This document shows, in pieces, positions 48,953-58,143 of a DNA stretch of 64,000 nt. Position 1 is the first letter of the stretch. Each line of letters starts with the position of its first letter. Origin of the DNA: Halomonas colorata (GTDB lineage Bacteria > Pseudomonadota > Gammaproteobacteria > Pseudomonadales > Halomonadaceae); assembly GCF_014897985.1 (NCBI RefSeq), contig NZ_JABUZA010000015.1, positions 1-64,000 on the forward strand. The letters run 5' to 3'. The notes under the pieces were generated by a model that was not told where the DNA came from, made no database searches, and saw only the letters and a program-made list of their open reading frames with translations. Both the position numbers and the translations under genes were made by a program.

Positions 48953-50188
48953 TCATTCGCCCGCCAGCGCTTCTCGCATATCCGCCACATCTCCTGGGGA
49001 AACGGCCGCCGCGGCGTTTCCCCAGCTGTTGCGCACAAACGTCAGCACGCTGGCGATTTCCTCATCATTCAGATTCCAGGCAAACGACGGCATGGCAGGC
49101 GCCGTGGGCTTGGCATCGGTAGCAACCGGGCGGCTGCCGGCCAATACAACCCGTATCAATGAACTCGTGTTATCACCATTGACCACCGGATTGCTCGCCA
49201 ACTGCGGGAAGATGCCGTACTCGCCGCCACCATCAGACGTATGACAGCCCGAGCAGCGATCAAAGTAGATATGGCTACCTGCCCGGACCTGGGCGTTATC
49301 TTCGGATAGCGGCTCGGGTGGCTCGCGATCCCAGTCGTCTGACTCAAGGCCTGCTCCACTCAACAGATAGCGCGCCACTGCATACAGGTCGTCGTCGGTC
49401 CAGTGTTGGGATGAATGGTGCACCTCGTCGGCCATCGGCCCCGAGGCGAAGTCAAAACGATTACCACCGGTTTGCAGATATTCAACCAGCTCATCTTCGC
49501 TCCAACCACCAATCCCGACATGCGCATTCGGGGTGATGTTGGGAGCGTACCAGCCTTCAATGGTGGCGCCGGCAAACTTGTCACCGCCTTCGCCGCCCAT
49601 GAAATTACGCGGAGTGTGGCAGGTTCCGCAATGCCCCAGGCTCTCAACTAGATAGGCGCCGCGATTGATCTCGTCCGACTGCTCAGGGTCGGGCTCAAAG
49701 GTCTTCTCATCGAAGTTAAGCCAGTTCCAGCCCATCATCACCTGCCGAATACTGAACGGGAAAGGCAGTTGGTTGGCCTCCACATCATTCTCGACAGGCG
49801 TGACCGTCTGCAGATAAGACCATAAGTCATGAATATCCTTCTCGGGCATTAGCGTATAAGACGGATACGGCATGGCCGGGTAAAGATGGTAGCCGCCCTT
49901 GCCGATACCCTCGGTCATGGCCGCCTTGAAGTCTTCATAGCGCCAGTGACCAAGCCCCGTATCAGGGTCGGGCGTGATATTAGGCGCCAAAAGCGTGCCG
50001 AAAGGGGTTTCAAGCGCAACGCCACCGGAAAATGGCTGGCTGTCATCGGCGGTATGGCAGGCCGCACAGTCACCTAGCACGCTGATATAGCGCCCGCGCT
50101 CAATATCCTGATACTCCGTGCTGGCGGCCCATACCGAAAGTGGCAAAAGCGCCACGCCTGCAAGCGATAATCCCATAAGCGTTTTCAT
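48953..50188 (-). CDS. Triheme cytochrome c subunit of a membrane dehydrogenase
   Basis: Electron-transfer subunit of the gluconate 2-dehydrogenase/alcohol dehydrogenase kind, 411 residues. An N-terminal signal peptide ends near VWAAS (residue 21). Three CxxCH haem sites follow: CAACH at 41-45, CGTCH at about 186 and CSGCH at about 311. Spacing and blocks such as GGVALETPFGTLLAPNITPD, TEGIGKGGYHLYPAMPYPSY and WSEDELVEYLQTG are typical. It passes electrons from the flavoprotein to ubiquinone. Its ATG overlaps the flavoprotein stop (ATGA). Confidence 0.93.
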   Translation of the reverse strand: MKTLMGLSLAGVALLPLSVWAASTEYQDIERGRYISVLGDCAACHTADDSQPFSGGVALETPFGTLLAPNITPDPDTGLGHWRYEDFKAAMTEGIGKGGYHLYPAMPYPSYTLMPEKDIHDLWSYLQTVTPVENDVEANQLPFPFSIRQVMMGWNWLNFDEKTFEPDPEQSDEINRGAYLVESLGHCGTCHTPRNFMGGEGGDKFAGATIEGWYAPNITPNAHVGIGGWSEDELVEYLQTGGNRFDFASGPMADEVHHSSQHWTDDDLYAVARYLLSGAGLESDDWDREPPEPLSEDNAQVRAGSHIYFDRCSGCHTSDGGGEYGIFPQLASNPVVNGDNTSSLIRVVLAGSRPVATDAKPTAPAMPSFAWNLNDEEIASVLTFVRNSWGNAAAAVSPGDVADMREALAGE

Positions 50189-51951
50189 GTGCTGATCATC
50201 TCCCCGGGATTACGCAGGTAGTGGTTGATGATGCCATCGGCAGCTTTAAAGGCCAGCGCGCCTACCGTGCCGGTCGGGTTGTAGCCCGGGTTCTGCGGAA
50301 AGGCGGAGGCGCCCACCACAAACAGATTGGGCACGTCCCACACCTGCAGGTACTTGTTGACCGAACTGGTACCCGGATCGGCGCCCATAACGAAGCCGCC
50401 AACCACATGCGAGGACTGATAGGGACGGCCATCCCAGGGTCCGACACGCGGGCTGGCTACGATCTCACGCGGATTCATGCGCCGGGCGATTTCGGCGGTC
50501 TTCTCGGTGACGTACTGCGCCATTCTGAGATCGTTGTCGGTGAAATCGAAGGTGATTCGCAGAAGCGGCCTGCCCAGCCGATCCCGGTACGTTGGGTCCA
50601 GCGATAGGTAGTTGTTAGGCGACGAATAGTTGCTCGCCTCGCAGCCGATCGACATCGTACTGGCGTAGTTATCGACCGTGGCACGCTTCCAGTTGGAGCC
50701 CCAGCGTGGCGTGCCCGGCGGCGTAGGGCGTGCCTGGATCGGTGTCGCGCCGATCGGTGTTACCCGGGTGCTGCCGCCGCCGAAAAAGCCAAGGCCCGAA
50801 TGGTCGAAGTTATCGTTGTTAAACTCATCAATGCCCATGCCCACAGCGCCAGCGCCTATAAACGGGTTGAAATTCTTGTCATCGAAGAAGAGCTGCACGC
50901 TGTTGGCGGTCTGGTAGGCGTAGTTGCGCCCTGTGGTGCCTCGGCGGGTTGTCGGATCGTAGGCTTCACCAATGTTGGAGGTGAGCATCAGACGCACGTT
51001 TTCGAAGGTAAACGCAGCGATGACCACGATTTCGGCAGGCTGCTCCCACTGGCGACCGGCGGAGTCGACATAGACGATACCCGTGGCGCGGCGGCCGTCG
51101 GAGTCGGTAGTGACCCGCAGCACTTCGCAGTGGGTACGCGCTTCGAAGTTGTTCTTGCGAATCAGCGTCGGCAATACCGTGGTGATGGCGCTGGCCTTGG
51201 AGTAGTTGGCACAACCATAGTTGGTACAGAAGCCACAGAAGGTACACGGCCCCATGGTGATGCCGAGCGGATTGGTGTAGGTCTCCGAAACCAGCGACGA
51301 CGGCACCGGAAACGGCTGATAGCCCATTTCGCGTGCCGTTTCAGCGAATAGCGTCGGTGAGTAGGGCTGCCTGAGCGGCGGGGTTGGGTAGTCGCTTGAG
51401 CGCACGCCTTCAAACGGATTGCCGCCGGCCTGCTTGCCACTGACCAGATTACCCGCTCGTCCGGACGTACCTGCTATCTTCTCGAAGGCATCGTAAAACG
51501 GTTCCATCTCGCTCCAGTCGGTTCCCCAGTCTTGCAGGGAAAGTTCGTCGGGAATGGAGTTCGCCCCATAGCGCTCTTCCAGATGGCTGCGTAGTCGAAA
51601 CTCTTCGGGCTGAAAACGAAACGTGATCCCCGCCCAGTGATTGCCCGCGCCGCCAGTGCCGTTGCCGGGATGAAACGAGCCCCACTTGCGCATCGGCAGC
51701 GCCGTCTGCGTCGGGTTGTTACGCAGGGTGATAGTGTTCTGTGCAGTGCGCAGCATCAATTCCTGGCGCTGCGAGTAACGTAGCTCATCGGTGACCGAGG
51801 CAATATTGAAATCCTTGGCCGTATCACGCCACGGGCCGCGCTCGACGCCCACAACGCTAAGCCCTGCATCGACAAGTTCGTTGGCGATAATCGCGCCGGC
51901 CCAGCCGAGCCCGACCACCACTGCATCAGTGGGAGGTAGTTTGGTTGCCAT
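50185..51951 (-). CDS. GMC-family flavoprotein dehydrogenase subunit
   Basis: FAD-containing catalytic subunit of 588 residues. The dinucleotide fold motif VVGLGWAGAIIANEL is at about 13-27. RFQPEEFRLR, the cysteine-rich GPCTFCGFCTNYGCANY (a possible iron-sulfur or structural cluster of 3Fe-4S type) and the C-terminal NPTGTVGALAFKAADGI follow. It has no signal peptide and is probably exported together with the Tat-signal small subunit. The substrate is a sugar acid, polyol or alcohol; gluconate, 2-ketogluconate or sorbitol are options. It lies 12 bp after the small-subunit gene. Confidence 0.92.
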   Translation of the reverse strand: MATKLPPTDAVVVGLGWAGAIIANELVDAGLSVVGVERGPWRDTAKDFNIASVTDELRYSQRQELMLRTAQNTITLRNNPTQTALPMRKWGSFHPGNGTGGAGNHWAGITFRFQPEEFRLRSHLEERYGANSIPDELSLQDWGTDWSEMEPFYDAFEKIAGTSGRAGNLVSGKQAGGNPFEGVRSSDYPTPPLRQPYSPTLFAETAREMGYQPFPVPSSLVSETYTNPLGITMGPCTFCGFCTNYGCANYSKASAITTVLPTLIRKNNFEARTHCEVLRVTTDSDGRRATGIVYVDSAGRQWEQPAEIVVIAAFTFENVRLMLTSNIGEAYDPTTRRGTTGRNYAYQTANSVQLFFDDKNFNPFIGAGAVGMGIDEFNNDNFDHSGLGFFGGGSTRVTPIGATPIQARPTPPGTPRWGSNWKRATVDNYASTMSIGCEASNYSSPNNYLSLDPTYRDRLGRPLLRITFDFTDNDLRMAQYVTEKTAEIARRMNPREIVASPRVGPWDGRPYQSSHVVGGFVMGADPGTSSVNKYLQVWDVPNLFVVGASAFPQNPGYNPTGTVGALAFKAADGIINHYLRNPGEMIST

Positions 51952-51963
51952 ATCAATGTATCC

Positions 51964-52719
51964 CTACGCTTGCCAGTCAGGACGGCCGCCGATGCTTACC
52001 GGCTCAAATCCCAGATCTTCATTGTGTCGTTCAACGTAATCGCGGTAGTCGTAGCGGGCACCGGGAAAGCCCAACATCTTCCAGGACACCATGTCACGAT
52101 TACCACCGTAAAGCGGGTCGGCAAAGAATCCTTCCATGGTGTTCTGCAGCACGATCTCGAAAAATACCAGCGAGTCGATATCGTCGAGCTGAATTTCCTC
52201 TTCCTCCAGCTGAGCCAATATCTGATCGCGCGCCTCACCGCTTAGCTCAGCGAAGGTGGCGCCATGTTCGTTACGGCAGTGGTCGTTGAGTGCACCCAGC
52301 CCCAGGCGATAGCGCTGCTTGGGGGTCAAGGCAGACTGGTCGCCCTGTTCCGGCGTGCCGTCCTGAAAAGGGCCGTGCATGTAGAGCCGCTCATAGCCGC
52401 CGTAGGCGCCGGCCAGTTGGCGGTCGATAAACACCGCACAACCGGCATCCTTACCGCTCATGCTTAAATCATCGGCTGGAATCAAACGCTCGACGATGGC
52501 CTCGACCGTTACGGCTTCCTCATCGGTGAAAAATTGCCAACCGGCGTCAGTATCGACCGGCGGCACGGCGTTATTGGCCAGGGGTTTCCACTCGGGCGTT
52601 CCTTTAACAGTCAGCGCCTGAACCGGGCTGGAAGCGCCGATTAAAAGCGCTGCCGAAGATCCCAGGAGTTCTCTTCGAGTCAGACCGCTAGGCTTAGCGG
52701 TATCGTTTTTATTGCTCAT
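51964..52719 (-). CDS. Gluconate 2-dehydrogenase subunit 3 family protein
   Basis: Small subunit of the membrane-bound flavoprotein dehydrogenase, 251 residues. A Tat signal TRRELLGSSAALLIGASS is at about 14-31, after a polar N-terminus. The domain has FTDEEAVTVEAIVERLIPADD, CAVFIDRQLAGAYGGYERLYM, and FFADPLYGGNRDMVSWKMLGFPGARYDYRD (in part). It likely carries the folded flavoprotein through the Tat pore. The ATG at 52719 with AAGGGAACC gives this signal; a frame to 52797 is longer without support. It heads the three-gene operon. Confidence 0.93.
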   Translation of the reverse strand: MSNKNDTAKPSGLTRRELLGSSAALLIGASSPVQALTVKGTPEWKPLANNAVPPVDTDAGWQFFTDEEAVTVEAIVERLIPADDLSMSGKDAGCAVFIDRQLAGAYGGYERLYMHGPFQDGTPEQGDQSALTPKQRYRLGLGALNDHCRNEHGATFAELSGEARDQILAQLEEEEIQLDDIDSLVFFEIVLQNTMEGFFADPLYGGNRDMVSWKMLGFPGARYDYRDYVERHNEDLGFEPVSIGGRPDWQA

Positions 52720-52822
52720 CACGGTTCCCTTGAATTGTCTTGACCCGCCTGCGGGAGCAGTTGAATGAGCGCGGGCCATTCCAGTCAGCGTACACATTCC
52801 GCTAAACCATATAACGTGCTAA

Positions 52823-52852
52823 CTATTATTTAAAACATAGGAGACGTGACAA
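52823..52852 (-). promoter_or_regulatory. Weak candidate promoter of the dehydrogenase operon
   Basis: On the minus strand TTGTCA (52847-52852) is followed after 18 bp by TAATAG (52823-52828), inside an A/T-rich patch about 100 bp before the subunit 3 start. Only the -35 is close to consensus. Confidence 0.3.
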
Positions 52853-52909
52853 TTCATCGCAACATTAAAGCGGCATTTGGCGGGAGAAAGAGATACGCAA
52901 GACACCTTC

Positions 52910-52934
52910 AAGCGGCGTGGAAACAACGCCGCTT
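52910..52934 (-). terminator. Terminator-like hairpin after the EamA gene
   Basis: AAGCGGCGT (52910-52918) pairs perfectly with ACGCCGCTT (52926-52934), five bases past the EamA stop. There is no clear T-run on the minus strand, so it may be only a 3'-end stabilising hairpin. Confidence 0.4.
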
Positions 52935-52938
52935 TAGC

Positions 52939-53838
52939 TTATTTTCGAAAAAGCCGCTTAAAACGTCGGCCTTCCAGGGCAGCAAGCGCCACCCCGCTCA
53001 ACATTAGCGGCAGCGCCAACAGAAAACTGCTCGATACCGGAATACCGAACAGCACCCAGTCAGCCGCTACCGGCCAAATTAGCGCGACGTACTCAAACGG
53101 TGCGAGCCGCGACGCTTCGGCGTAGCGTAACGCCAGGGTCATCGCAATATGCGCCGCCCCGCCAAACAGCCCCGAGAGCACCAAAAGCCCAAACGCCTTC
53201 GGGTCAAGTGCCGCCCACCCCAAGGGCAGCGTGGCCAGCCCCGCAAGTGCAGACACCAGAATAAAGTAAAAGGCGATAGACGCAGCGGTCTCGGTGCGCG
53301 AAATTCGCCTGACGGTGAGCAGCGCCCCCGCCGTTAGCAGCGCACTTAGCGCACCCAACGCATAGCCGGTCATCTGGCCACTTTCAGCGCTGGCATTAAG
53401 GCCAGGCAATACCAGCACCGCCATACCGGCAAGCGCCAGTACAATGGCGCCTGCTCGGAAGAACGAGAACTTCTCGCCCAATAGCAGCACTCCACCTACC
53501 GCCATAAACACCGGCGTTAGCTGAGCCAGCAGCGTTGCCTCTGCAACGGGCAGCAGGGCTACCGCTGCAAATGAAGCGAACATCGCTGCCGCTCCCAGCC
53601 CCGAGCGCAGCGCATGGCCCAGCGGGCGCCGTGTGCCCAGCCCGCCTGGAAACTCCCGACGAATCACCAGGAAAATCACAATGGGTAACAACGCAAACAG
53701 TGAGCGGAAGAACACCGACTGCCCCACCGGCACTTCATCACTCACCGCTTTAATGCACACCAGCATGCCGGTAAACAGCAGCCCGGAAAGGATTCTGAGC
53801 CAGATACCCAAGGCAGGTCTTTCTTGCAAGCTATCCAT
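52939..53838 (-). CDS. EamA/DMT-family transporter
   Basis: Inner-membrane permease of 299 residues with ten hydrophobic segments in two EamA repeats (about 10-140 and 150-290). Blocks such as VFFRSLFALLPI, EATLLAQLTPVFMAVGGVLLLGEK and RYAEASRLAPFEYVALIW are typical of the RhaT/YdcZ-like exporters. The substrate is unknown. It is a single gene between the dehydrogenase operon and dnaJ, on the minus strand, behind a terminator. Confidence 0.87.
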   Translation of the reverse strand: MDSLQERPALGIWLRILSGLLFTGMLVCIKAVSDEVPVGQSVFFRSLFALLPIVIFLVIRREFPGGLGTRRPLGHALRSGLGAAAMFASFAAVALLPVAEATLLAQLTPVFMAVGGVLLLGEKFSFFRAGAIVLALAGMAVLVLPGLNASAESGQMTGYALGALSALLTAGALLTVRRISRTETAASIAFYFILVSALAGLATLPLGWAALDPKAFGLLVLSGLFGGAAHIAMTLALRYAEASRLAPFEYVALIWPVAADWVLFGIPVSSSFLLALPLMLSGVALAALEGRRFKRLFRK

Positions 53839-53859
53839 TACGCTTTATGTTCCTTAAAC

Positions 53860-53888
53860 GTCAAAAACCCCCGGCCTGAGCCGAGGGT
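53860..53888 (-). terminator. Terminator of the grpE-dnaK-dnaJ operon
   Basis: A 9-bp stem with one mismatch (53867-53875 with 53880-53888) and a CTGA loop is followed on the minus strand by TTTTTGACG. It lies 33 bp after the dnaJ stop. Confidence 0.88.
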
Positions 53889-53921
53889 CTACGGAACCTA
53901 ACGCTTACCACTACGTCAGGA

Positions 53922-55076
53922 TCAAGGCTTCATCTCTTCAAAAAATTTCTTCACGCTATCGAAGAAGCCGGTTTTCTTGGGTGAGTGGCTGTGGCTATTG
54001 CTGCCTTCCAGGCTTTCCTGGAATTTGCGCAGCAGGTCGCGCTGCTCATCGCCGAGGTTGACCGGGGTTTCGATGACGACTTTACAGAGCAAGTCACCCG
54101 GGGCGCCGCCGCGAACCGGTTTCACACCTTTACCGCGCAGGCGGAAGAGCTTGCCGGTTTGGGTTTCGGGCGGAATTTTGAGCTTCACACGGCCATCGAG
54201 CGTAGGTACTTCAAGCTCGCCACCGAGGGCTGCATCCACAAAATTGATCGGCACGTCGCAGTGCAGGTTCTTACCATCGCGCTGGAAGATATGGTGCGCT
54301 TTGATAGAGACCTGAACGTACAGATCGCCCGCTGGGCCACCGTTAACGCCGCTTTCACCTTCGCCGTTCAGACGAATACGATCACCGGTATCGACACCCG
54401 GCGGAATCTTCACGGATAGCGTACGCGTTTCACGCACCCGACCTTCGCCGTTACATTTGTGGCACGGCACTTTGATGTGCTGGCCGCTGCCGTGACAGGT
54501 CGGGCAGGTTTGCTGTACCGCGAAGAAGCCCTGCTGCATGCGCACCTGGCCGTGGCCGTGGCACGTGGGGCAGGTTTCCTTGGTTGAACCAGGCTCGGCG
54601 CCTTCGCCATCACACCGGTCGCACTCAATATGGCGCGGCACACGGATATCGACCGTGGTACCGGCCACCGCGCTTTCCAGATCAAGCTCCAGGTTATAGC
54701 GCAGATCCGAGCCACGAGCGGGTGCATTAGGGCCACGACGACGGCCGCCGCCACCCCCGAAGATATCGCCAAATACATCGCCGAAGATGTCGCTAAAGTC
54801 GCCAGCGCCACCCCCACCAAAACCACCGCCGCCGAAGCCGCCGCCCTGGCCATCCACACCCGCATGACCAAATTGATCATAGGCCGCGCGCTTCTCGCCG
54901 TCGCTTAAGACTTCGTAAGCTTCCGACACTTCACGGAATTTTTCCGCGGAAGTGTTATCGTCTGGGTTTCGATCAGGGTGAAATTTCTGCGCCAGGCGGC
55001 GGTAGGCCTTTTTGATCTCTTTCTGATCAGCCCCTTTATCGACACCCAGGACTTCGTAATAATCGCGTTTGGACAT
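53922..55076 (-). CDS. dnaJ: Chaperone DnaJ
   Basis: Hsp40 co-chaperone that delivers substrates to DnaK and triggers its ATPase. The 384 residues comprise a J-domain (1-70) with HPD in [11 protein letters not shown] Gly/Phe-rich linker (about 75-120, [13 protein letters not shown]) and a zinc domain with four CxxCxGxG repeats ([32 protein letters not shown]) follow. The C-terminal substrate domains end the protein. It is the third gene of the heat-shock operon; a hairpin (55172-55196) lies in the 147-bp gap after dnaK. Confidence 0.98.
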   Translation of the reverse strand: MSKRDYYEVLGVDKGADQKEIKKAYRRLAQKFHPDRNPDDNTSAEKFREVSEAYEVLSDGEKRAAYDQFGHAGVDGQGGGFGGGGFGGGGAGDFSDIFGDVFGDIFGGGGGRRRGPNAPARGSDLRYNLELDLESAVAGTTVDIRVPRHIECDRCDGEGAEPGSTKETCPTCHGHGQVRMQQGFFAVQQTCPTCHGSGQHIKVPCHKCNGEGRVRETRTLSVKIPPGVDTGDRIRLNGEGESGVNGGPAGDLYVQVSIKAHHIFQRDGKNLHCDVPINFVDAALGGELEVPTLDGRVKLKIPPETQTGKLFRLRGKGVKPVRGGAPGDLLCKVVIETPVNLGDEQRDLLRKFQESLEGSNSHSHSPKKTGFFDSVKKFFEEMKP

Positions 55077-55223
55077 GGGTCCTACGCCTCCTGGTTAGCT
55101 ATGCACTTAACGGCACATTTACATTGACTACGTGCGCGTCTAACTATGTGCGTCTTAGCCGCGGAAACAGCAACGCGGGAGGTATCCCCCCGCGTTATCT
55201 TCTTCCTTGGCAGAAAGAGAATC

Positions 55224-57155
55224 TTACTGTTTTTTGTCGTCGTTGACTTCTTCGTACTCGGCGTCAACCACGTCGTCTTCCGGCTTGGCGCTGGCGTTAT
55301 CAGCACCTTCACCGCCTTCCTGCTGAGCGGCTTCAGCCTGCTCTGCGTACATCTTCTGAGCCAGCTGACCAGACGCTTCGGTCAGTGCATCCAGTTTCTG
55401 CTGAATGTTGTCCGTGTCATCAGTTTTGACGGCTTCTTCCAGCTCGCTGATCGCAGTCTCAATGGCCTGTTTCTCATCATCCGTCGCTTTGTCGCCCGCT
55501 TCCTGCACGGTTTTGCGCGTCGCGTGGATCATGCCGTCAGCCTGGTTACGCAACTGTACCAGCGCTTCGAATTTTTTATCTTCGTCAGCGTGGGCTTCAG
55601 CGTCGCGTACCATTTGATCGATCTCTTCATCCGACAGACCGCTGGACGCTTTAATGACAATCGACTGCTCTTTACCGGTCGCCTTGTCTTTAGCTGAAAC
55701 GTTCAGAATACCGTTGGCATCCAGGTCAAACGCCACTTCGATCTGCGGAACACCGCGCGGTGCCGGGGGCAGATCGCTCAGGTCAAAACGACCCAGCGAT
55801 TTGTTCTGCGCCACTTGCTTACGCTCACCCTGGGCGACGTGAATGGTCACGGCCGTCTGGTTGTCATCCGCGGTAGAGAAGGTTTGGGTCTTCTTCGTCG
55901 GGATGGTGGTGTTCTTCTCGATCAGCGGCGTCATCACGCCACCCAGGGTTTCGATACCCAGAGTCAGCGGGGTAACGTCAAGCAGCAGTACGTCTTTTAC
56001 GTCGCCGCCCAGTACGCCACCTTGAATCGCTGCGCCTACGGCAACCGCTTCGTCAGGGTTAACGTCTTTACGCGCTTCTTTACCGAAGAAGTCAGCGGCT
56101 TTCTTCTGCACCATCGGCATACGTGTCTGGCCACCGACCAGAATCACTTCGTCGATTTCAGAGGCAGATAAGCCAGCATCTTTCAGAGCCATTTTGCAAG
56201 GCTCGAGCGAGCGCTGAACCAGCTCTTCTACCAGCGACTCAAGCTTGGCACGGGTCACCTTGACGTTAAGGTGTTTCGGGCCAGTGTTGTCGGCAGTAAT
56301 GTAGGGCAGGTTAACGTCGGTCTGCTGGGCGCTGGAAAGCTCGATCTTGGCTTTCTCGGCCGCTTCTTTCAGACGCTGCATGGCCAGGTTGTCGCCAGAC
56401 AGGTCGATACCGCTGTCAGACTTGAACTGGTCAACCAGGTAGTTGATCAGCGCCAAATCGAAATCTTCACCGCCCAGGAAGGTGTCGCCGTTGGTGGCGA
56501 GTACTTCAAACTGAGTTTCGCCTTCAACGTCGGCGATTTCGATGATGGAGATATCGAACGTACCGCCGCCTAGGTCATAAACCGCGATGGTTTTGTCGCC
56601 GCGTGACTTGTCCATACCGTAGGCAAGCGCTGCTGCGGTCGGCTCGTTGATAATACGCTTGACGTCCAGACCCGCAATGCGACCAGCATCTTTGGTCGCC
56701 TGGCGCTGGCTGTCATTGAAGTAAGCCGGTACGGTGATAACCGCTTCCGTTACCGCTTCACCGAGATAGTCTTCGGCGGTTTTCTTCATTTTCTTCAGCA
56801 CTTCCGCGCTTACCTGCGGCGGTGCCATTTTTTTGCCTTTGACTTCTACCCACGCATCACCGTTGTCGGCTTCAGCGATCTTGTAAGGCACCATCTTGAT
56901 ATCTTTTTGAACGACGTCGTCTTTGAAGCGACGGCCGATCAGACGTTTGATGGCGTAAAGCGTATTCTCTGGGTTGGTAACCGCCTGACGCTTAGCGGCC
57001 TGGCCTACCAGGGTTTCGCCATCATCGGTGTAAGCGATAATGGAAGGCGTGGTGCGGCCGCCTTCAGCATTTTCGATAACTTTAGCACTGTCACCATCAA
57101 GTACTGCCACACAAGAGTTGGTAGTACCTAGGTCAATACCAATAATGCGTCCCAT
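55224..57155 (-). CDS. dnaK: Chaperone DnaK
   Basis: Hsp70 chaperone of 643 residues. The ATPase domain opens with [18 protein letters not shown], with [16 protein letters not shown] and [11 protein letters not shown] further on. The linker [15 protein letters not shown] joins the substrate-binding domain. The lid ends in an acidic tail closing with EEVNDDKKQ, close to the EEVKDKK end of E. coli. It lies 129 bp after grpE. Confidence 0.99.
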   Translation of the reverse strand: MGRIIGIDLGTTNSCVAVLDGDSAKVIENAEGGRTTPSIIAYTDDGETLVGQAAKRQAVTNPENTLYAIKRLIGRRFKDDVVQKDIKMVPYKIAEADNGDAWVEVKGKKMAPPQVSAEVLKKMKKTAEDYLGEAVTEAVITVPAYFNDSQRQATKDAGRIAGLDVKRIINEPTAAALAYGMDKSRGDKTIAVYDLGGGTFDISIIEIADVEGETQFEVLATNGDTFLGGEDFDLALINYLVDQFKSDSGIDLSGDNLAMQRLKEAAEKAKIELSSAQQTDVNLPYITADNTGPKHLNVKVTRAKLESLVEELVQRSLEPCKMALKDAGLSASEIDEVILVGGQTRMPMVQKKAADFFGKEARKDVNPDEAVAVGAAIQGGVLGGDVKDVLLLDVTPLTLGIETLGGVMTPLIEKNTTIPTKKTQTFSTADDNQTAVTIHVAQGERKQVAQNKSLGRFDLSDLPPAPRGVPQIEVAFDLDANGILNVSAKDKATGKEQSIVIKASSGLSDEEIDQMVRDAEAHADEDKKFEALVQLRNQADGMIHATRKTVQEAGDKATDDEKQAIETAISELEEAVKTDDTDNIQQKLDALTEASGQLAQKMYAEQAEAAQQEGGEGADNASAKPEDDVVDAEYEEVNDDKKQ

Positions 57156-57284
57156 AGCAAAAACCTCGAATTCAGTTGTCTCAATACTTAAAACGTTTGC
57201 GGGAATTCCCGCAGGGTTGGCCTTTATCTGGGGGCCGCCAGTAACTTTTCAAGGGCTTTTTTTGCGCTTTTAGCCACTCAAGGC

Positions 57285-57914
57285 TTAATTTGCCTTCTGG
57301 CTGACCACCACCATCGCCGGGCGAACCAAACGGCCGTTGAGCAGATAACCTTTCTGCATCACATCCATTACGGTGTTCGGCTCAAGCTCGGGATTGGGTA
57401 CCATGGCCATAGCCTCGTGCACCTGGGGGTCGAAGGGCTCGCCCTGAGGCTCAATGCTTTCAACGCCAAAGCGGTTAAGCACGTCGAGCTGCATTTTCAG
57501 CGTCATGGAAACACCTTCGCGGTGTACATCAGAGGCGCCGTCCTGCATGGACTCAAGAGCCTTTTCCAGACTATCCACCACGGGCAGCAGGTCCTTGACG
57601 AACTTTTCCAGGGCGAATTTGCGCGCTTTATCCGCTTCCTGCTCGGCACGACGGCGAACATTCTGCGCTTCGGCAGCCGCGCGTAGCGCCTGATCCTTGG
57701 CTTCAGAAAGGCTCTGTTCAAGCTCTTCCACCTGAGCGGCCAGCACTTCGGCTTCGGGGTTGCTCAGGCTACCTTCAAGCGGCGCTTCATCATTGATCAG
57801 CCCCTCAAGTTCGCCGTCGATCAGGCGTTCTTCAACGTTTTGATCCGTCATTTCGGCCTCTTGCTCTTGGCGGGCCAGCTCGTCATCTAACGGAGTTTGC
57901 GGTTCTTTTGCCAT
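57285..57914 (-). CDS. grpE: Nucleotide exchange factor GrpE
   Basis: Releases ADP from DnaK. The 209-residue protein has an acidic, disordered N-terminus and a long coiled coil (about 55-125, with [20 protein letters not shown]). The beta domain signature is [20 protein letters not shown], and [18 protein letters not shown] lies near the end. GGAG precedes the ATG. It is the first gene of grpE-dnaK-dnaJ behind a sigma-32 promoter. Confidence 0.97.
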   Translation of the reverse strand: MAKEPQTPLDDELARQEQEAEMTDQNVEERLIDGELEGLINDEAPLEGSLSNPEAEVLAAQVEELEQSLSEAKDQALRAAAEAQNVRRRAEQEADKARKFALEKFVKDLLPVVDSLEKALESMQDGASDVHREGVSMTLKMQLDVLNRFGVESIEPQGEPFDPQVHEAMAMVPNPELEPNTVMDVMQKGYLLNGRLVRPAMVVVSQKAN

Positions 57915-58022
57915 GCCATGCTCCTAAAAAATGCGGCGGGGCCTTACTACAGGGCCCTGCAATGCCGATAGAAAAGCTTTCACTAAAGCGCTTATAAAAA
58001 GTTTTAAATACGTCTGCACGCT

Positions 58023-58050
58023 ATATGGGGGCCATAAAAGCCATCTCAAG
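58023..58050 (-). promoter_or_regulatory. Sigma-32 heat-shock promoter of grpE-dnaK-dnaJ
   Basis: On the minus strand CTTGAGA (58044-58050) and CCCCATAT (58023-58030) are 13 bp apart, one base off the -35 consensus CTTGAAA and a full match to CCCCATnT. The start would be about 100 nt before grpE. Confidence 0.88.
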
Positions 58051-58058
58051 AGGGGGCA

Positions 58059-58096
58059 TTGAAGTGAGTTATCGACTACTGTATAAAACAACAACC
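58059..58096 (+). promoter_or_regulatory. recN promoter with LexA-type box
   Basis: TTGAAG (58059-58064) and TATAAA (58082-58087) are 17 bp apart. The -10 region lies within TACTGTATAAAACAACAACC (58077-58096), which keeps CTGT-N8-ACAA of the LexA palindrome (consensus CTGT-N8-ACAG). LexA bound there would block the promoter. recN is an SOS gene in E. coli. Confidence 0.7.
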
Positions 58097-58143
58097 ATTG
58101 GATAAGTATCCAGCTTCTGCGTCGCACCGCCTCAGGGGGCCTC

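Noticed and set aside
55172..55196. Hairpin between dnaK and dnaJ as terminator
   Set aside because: A good 8-bp stem but no T-run; more likely an mRNA-stability element, and the operon continues into dnaJ.
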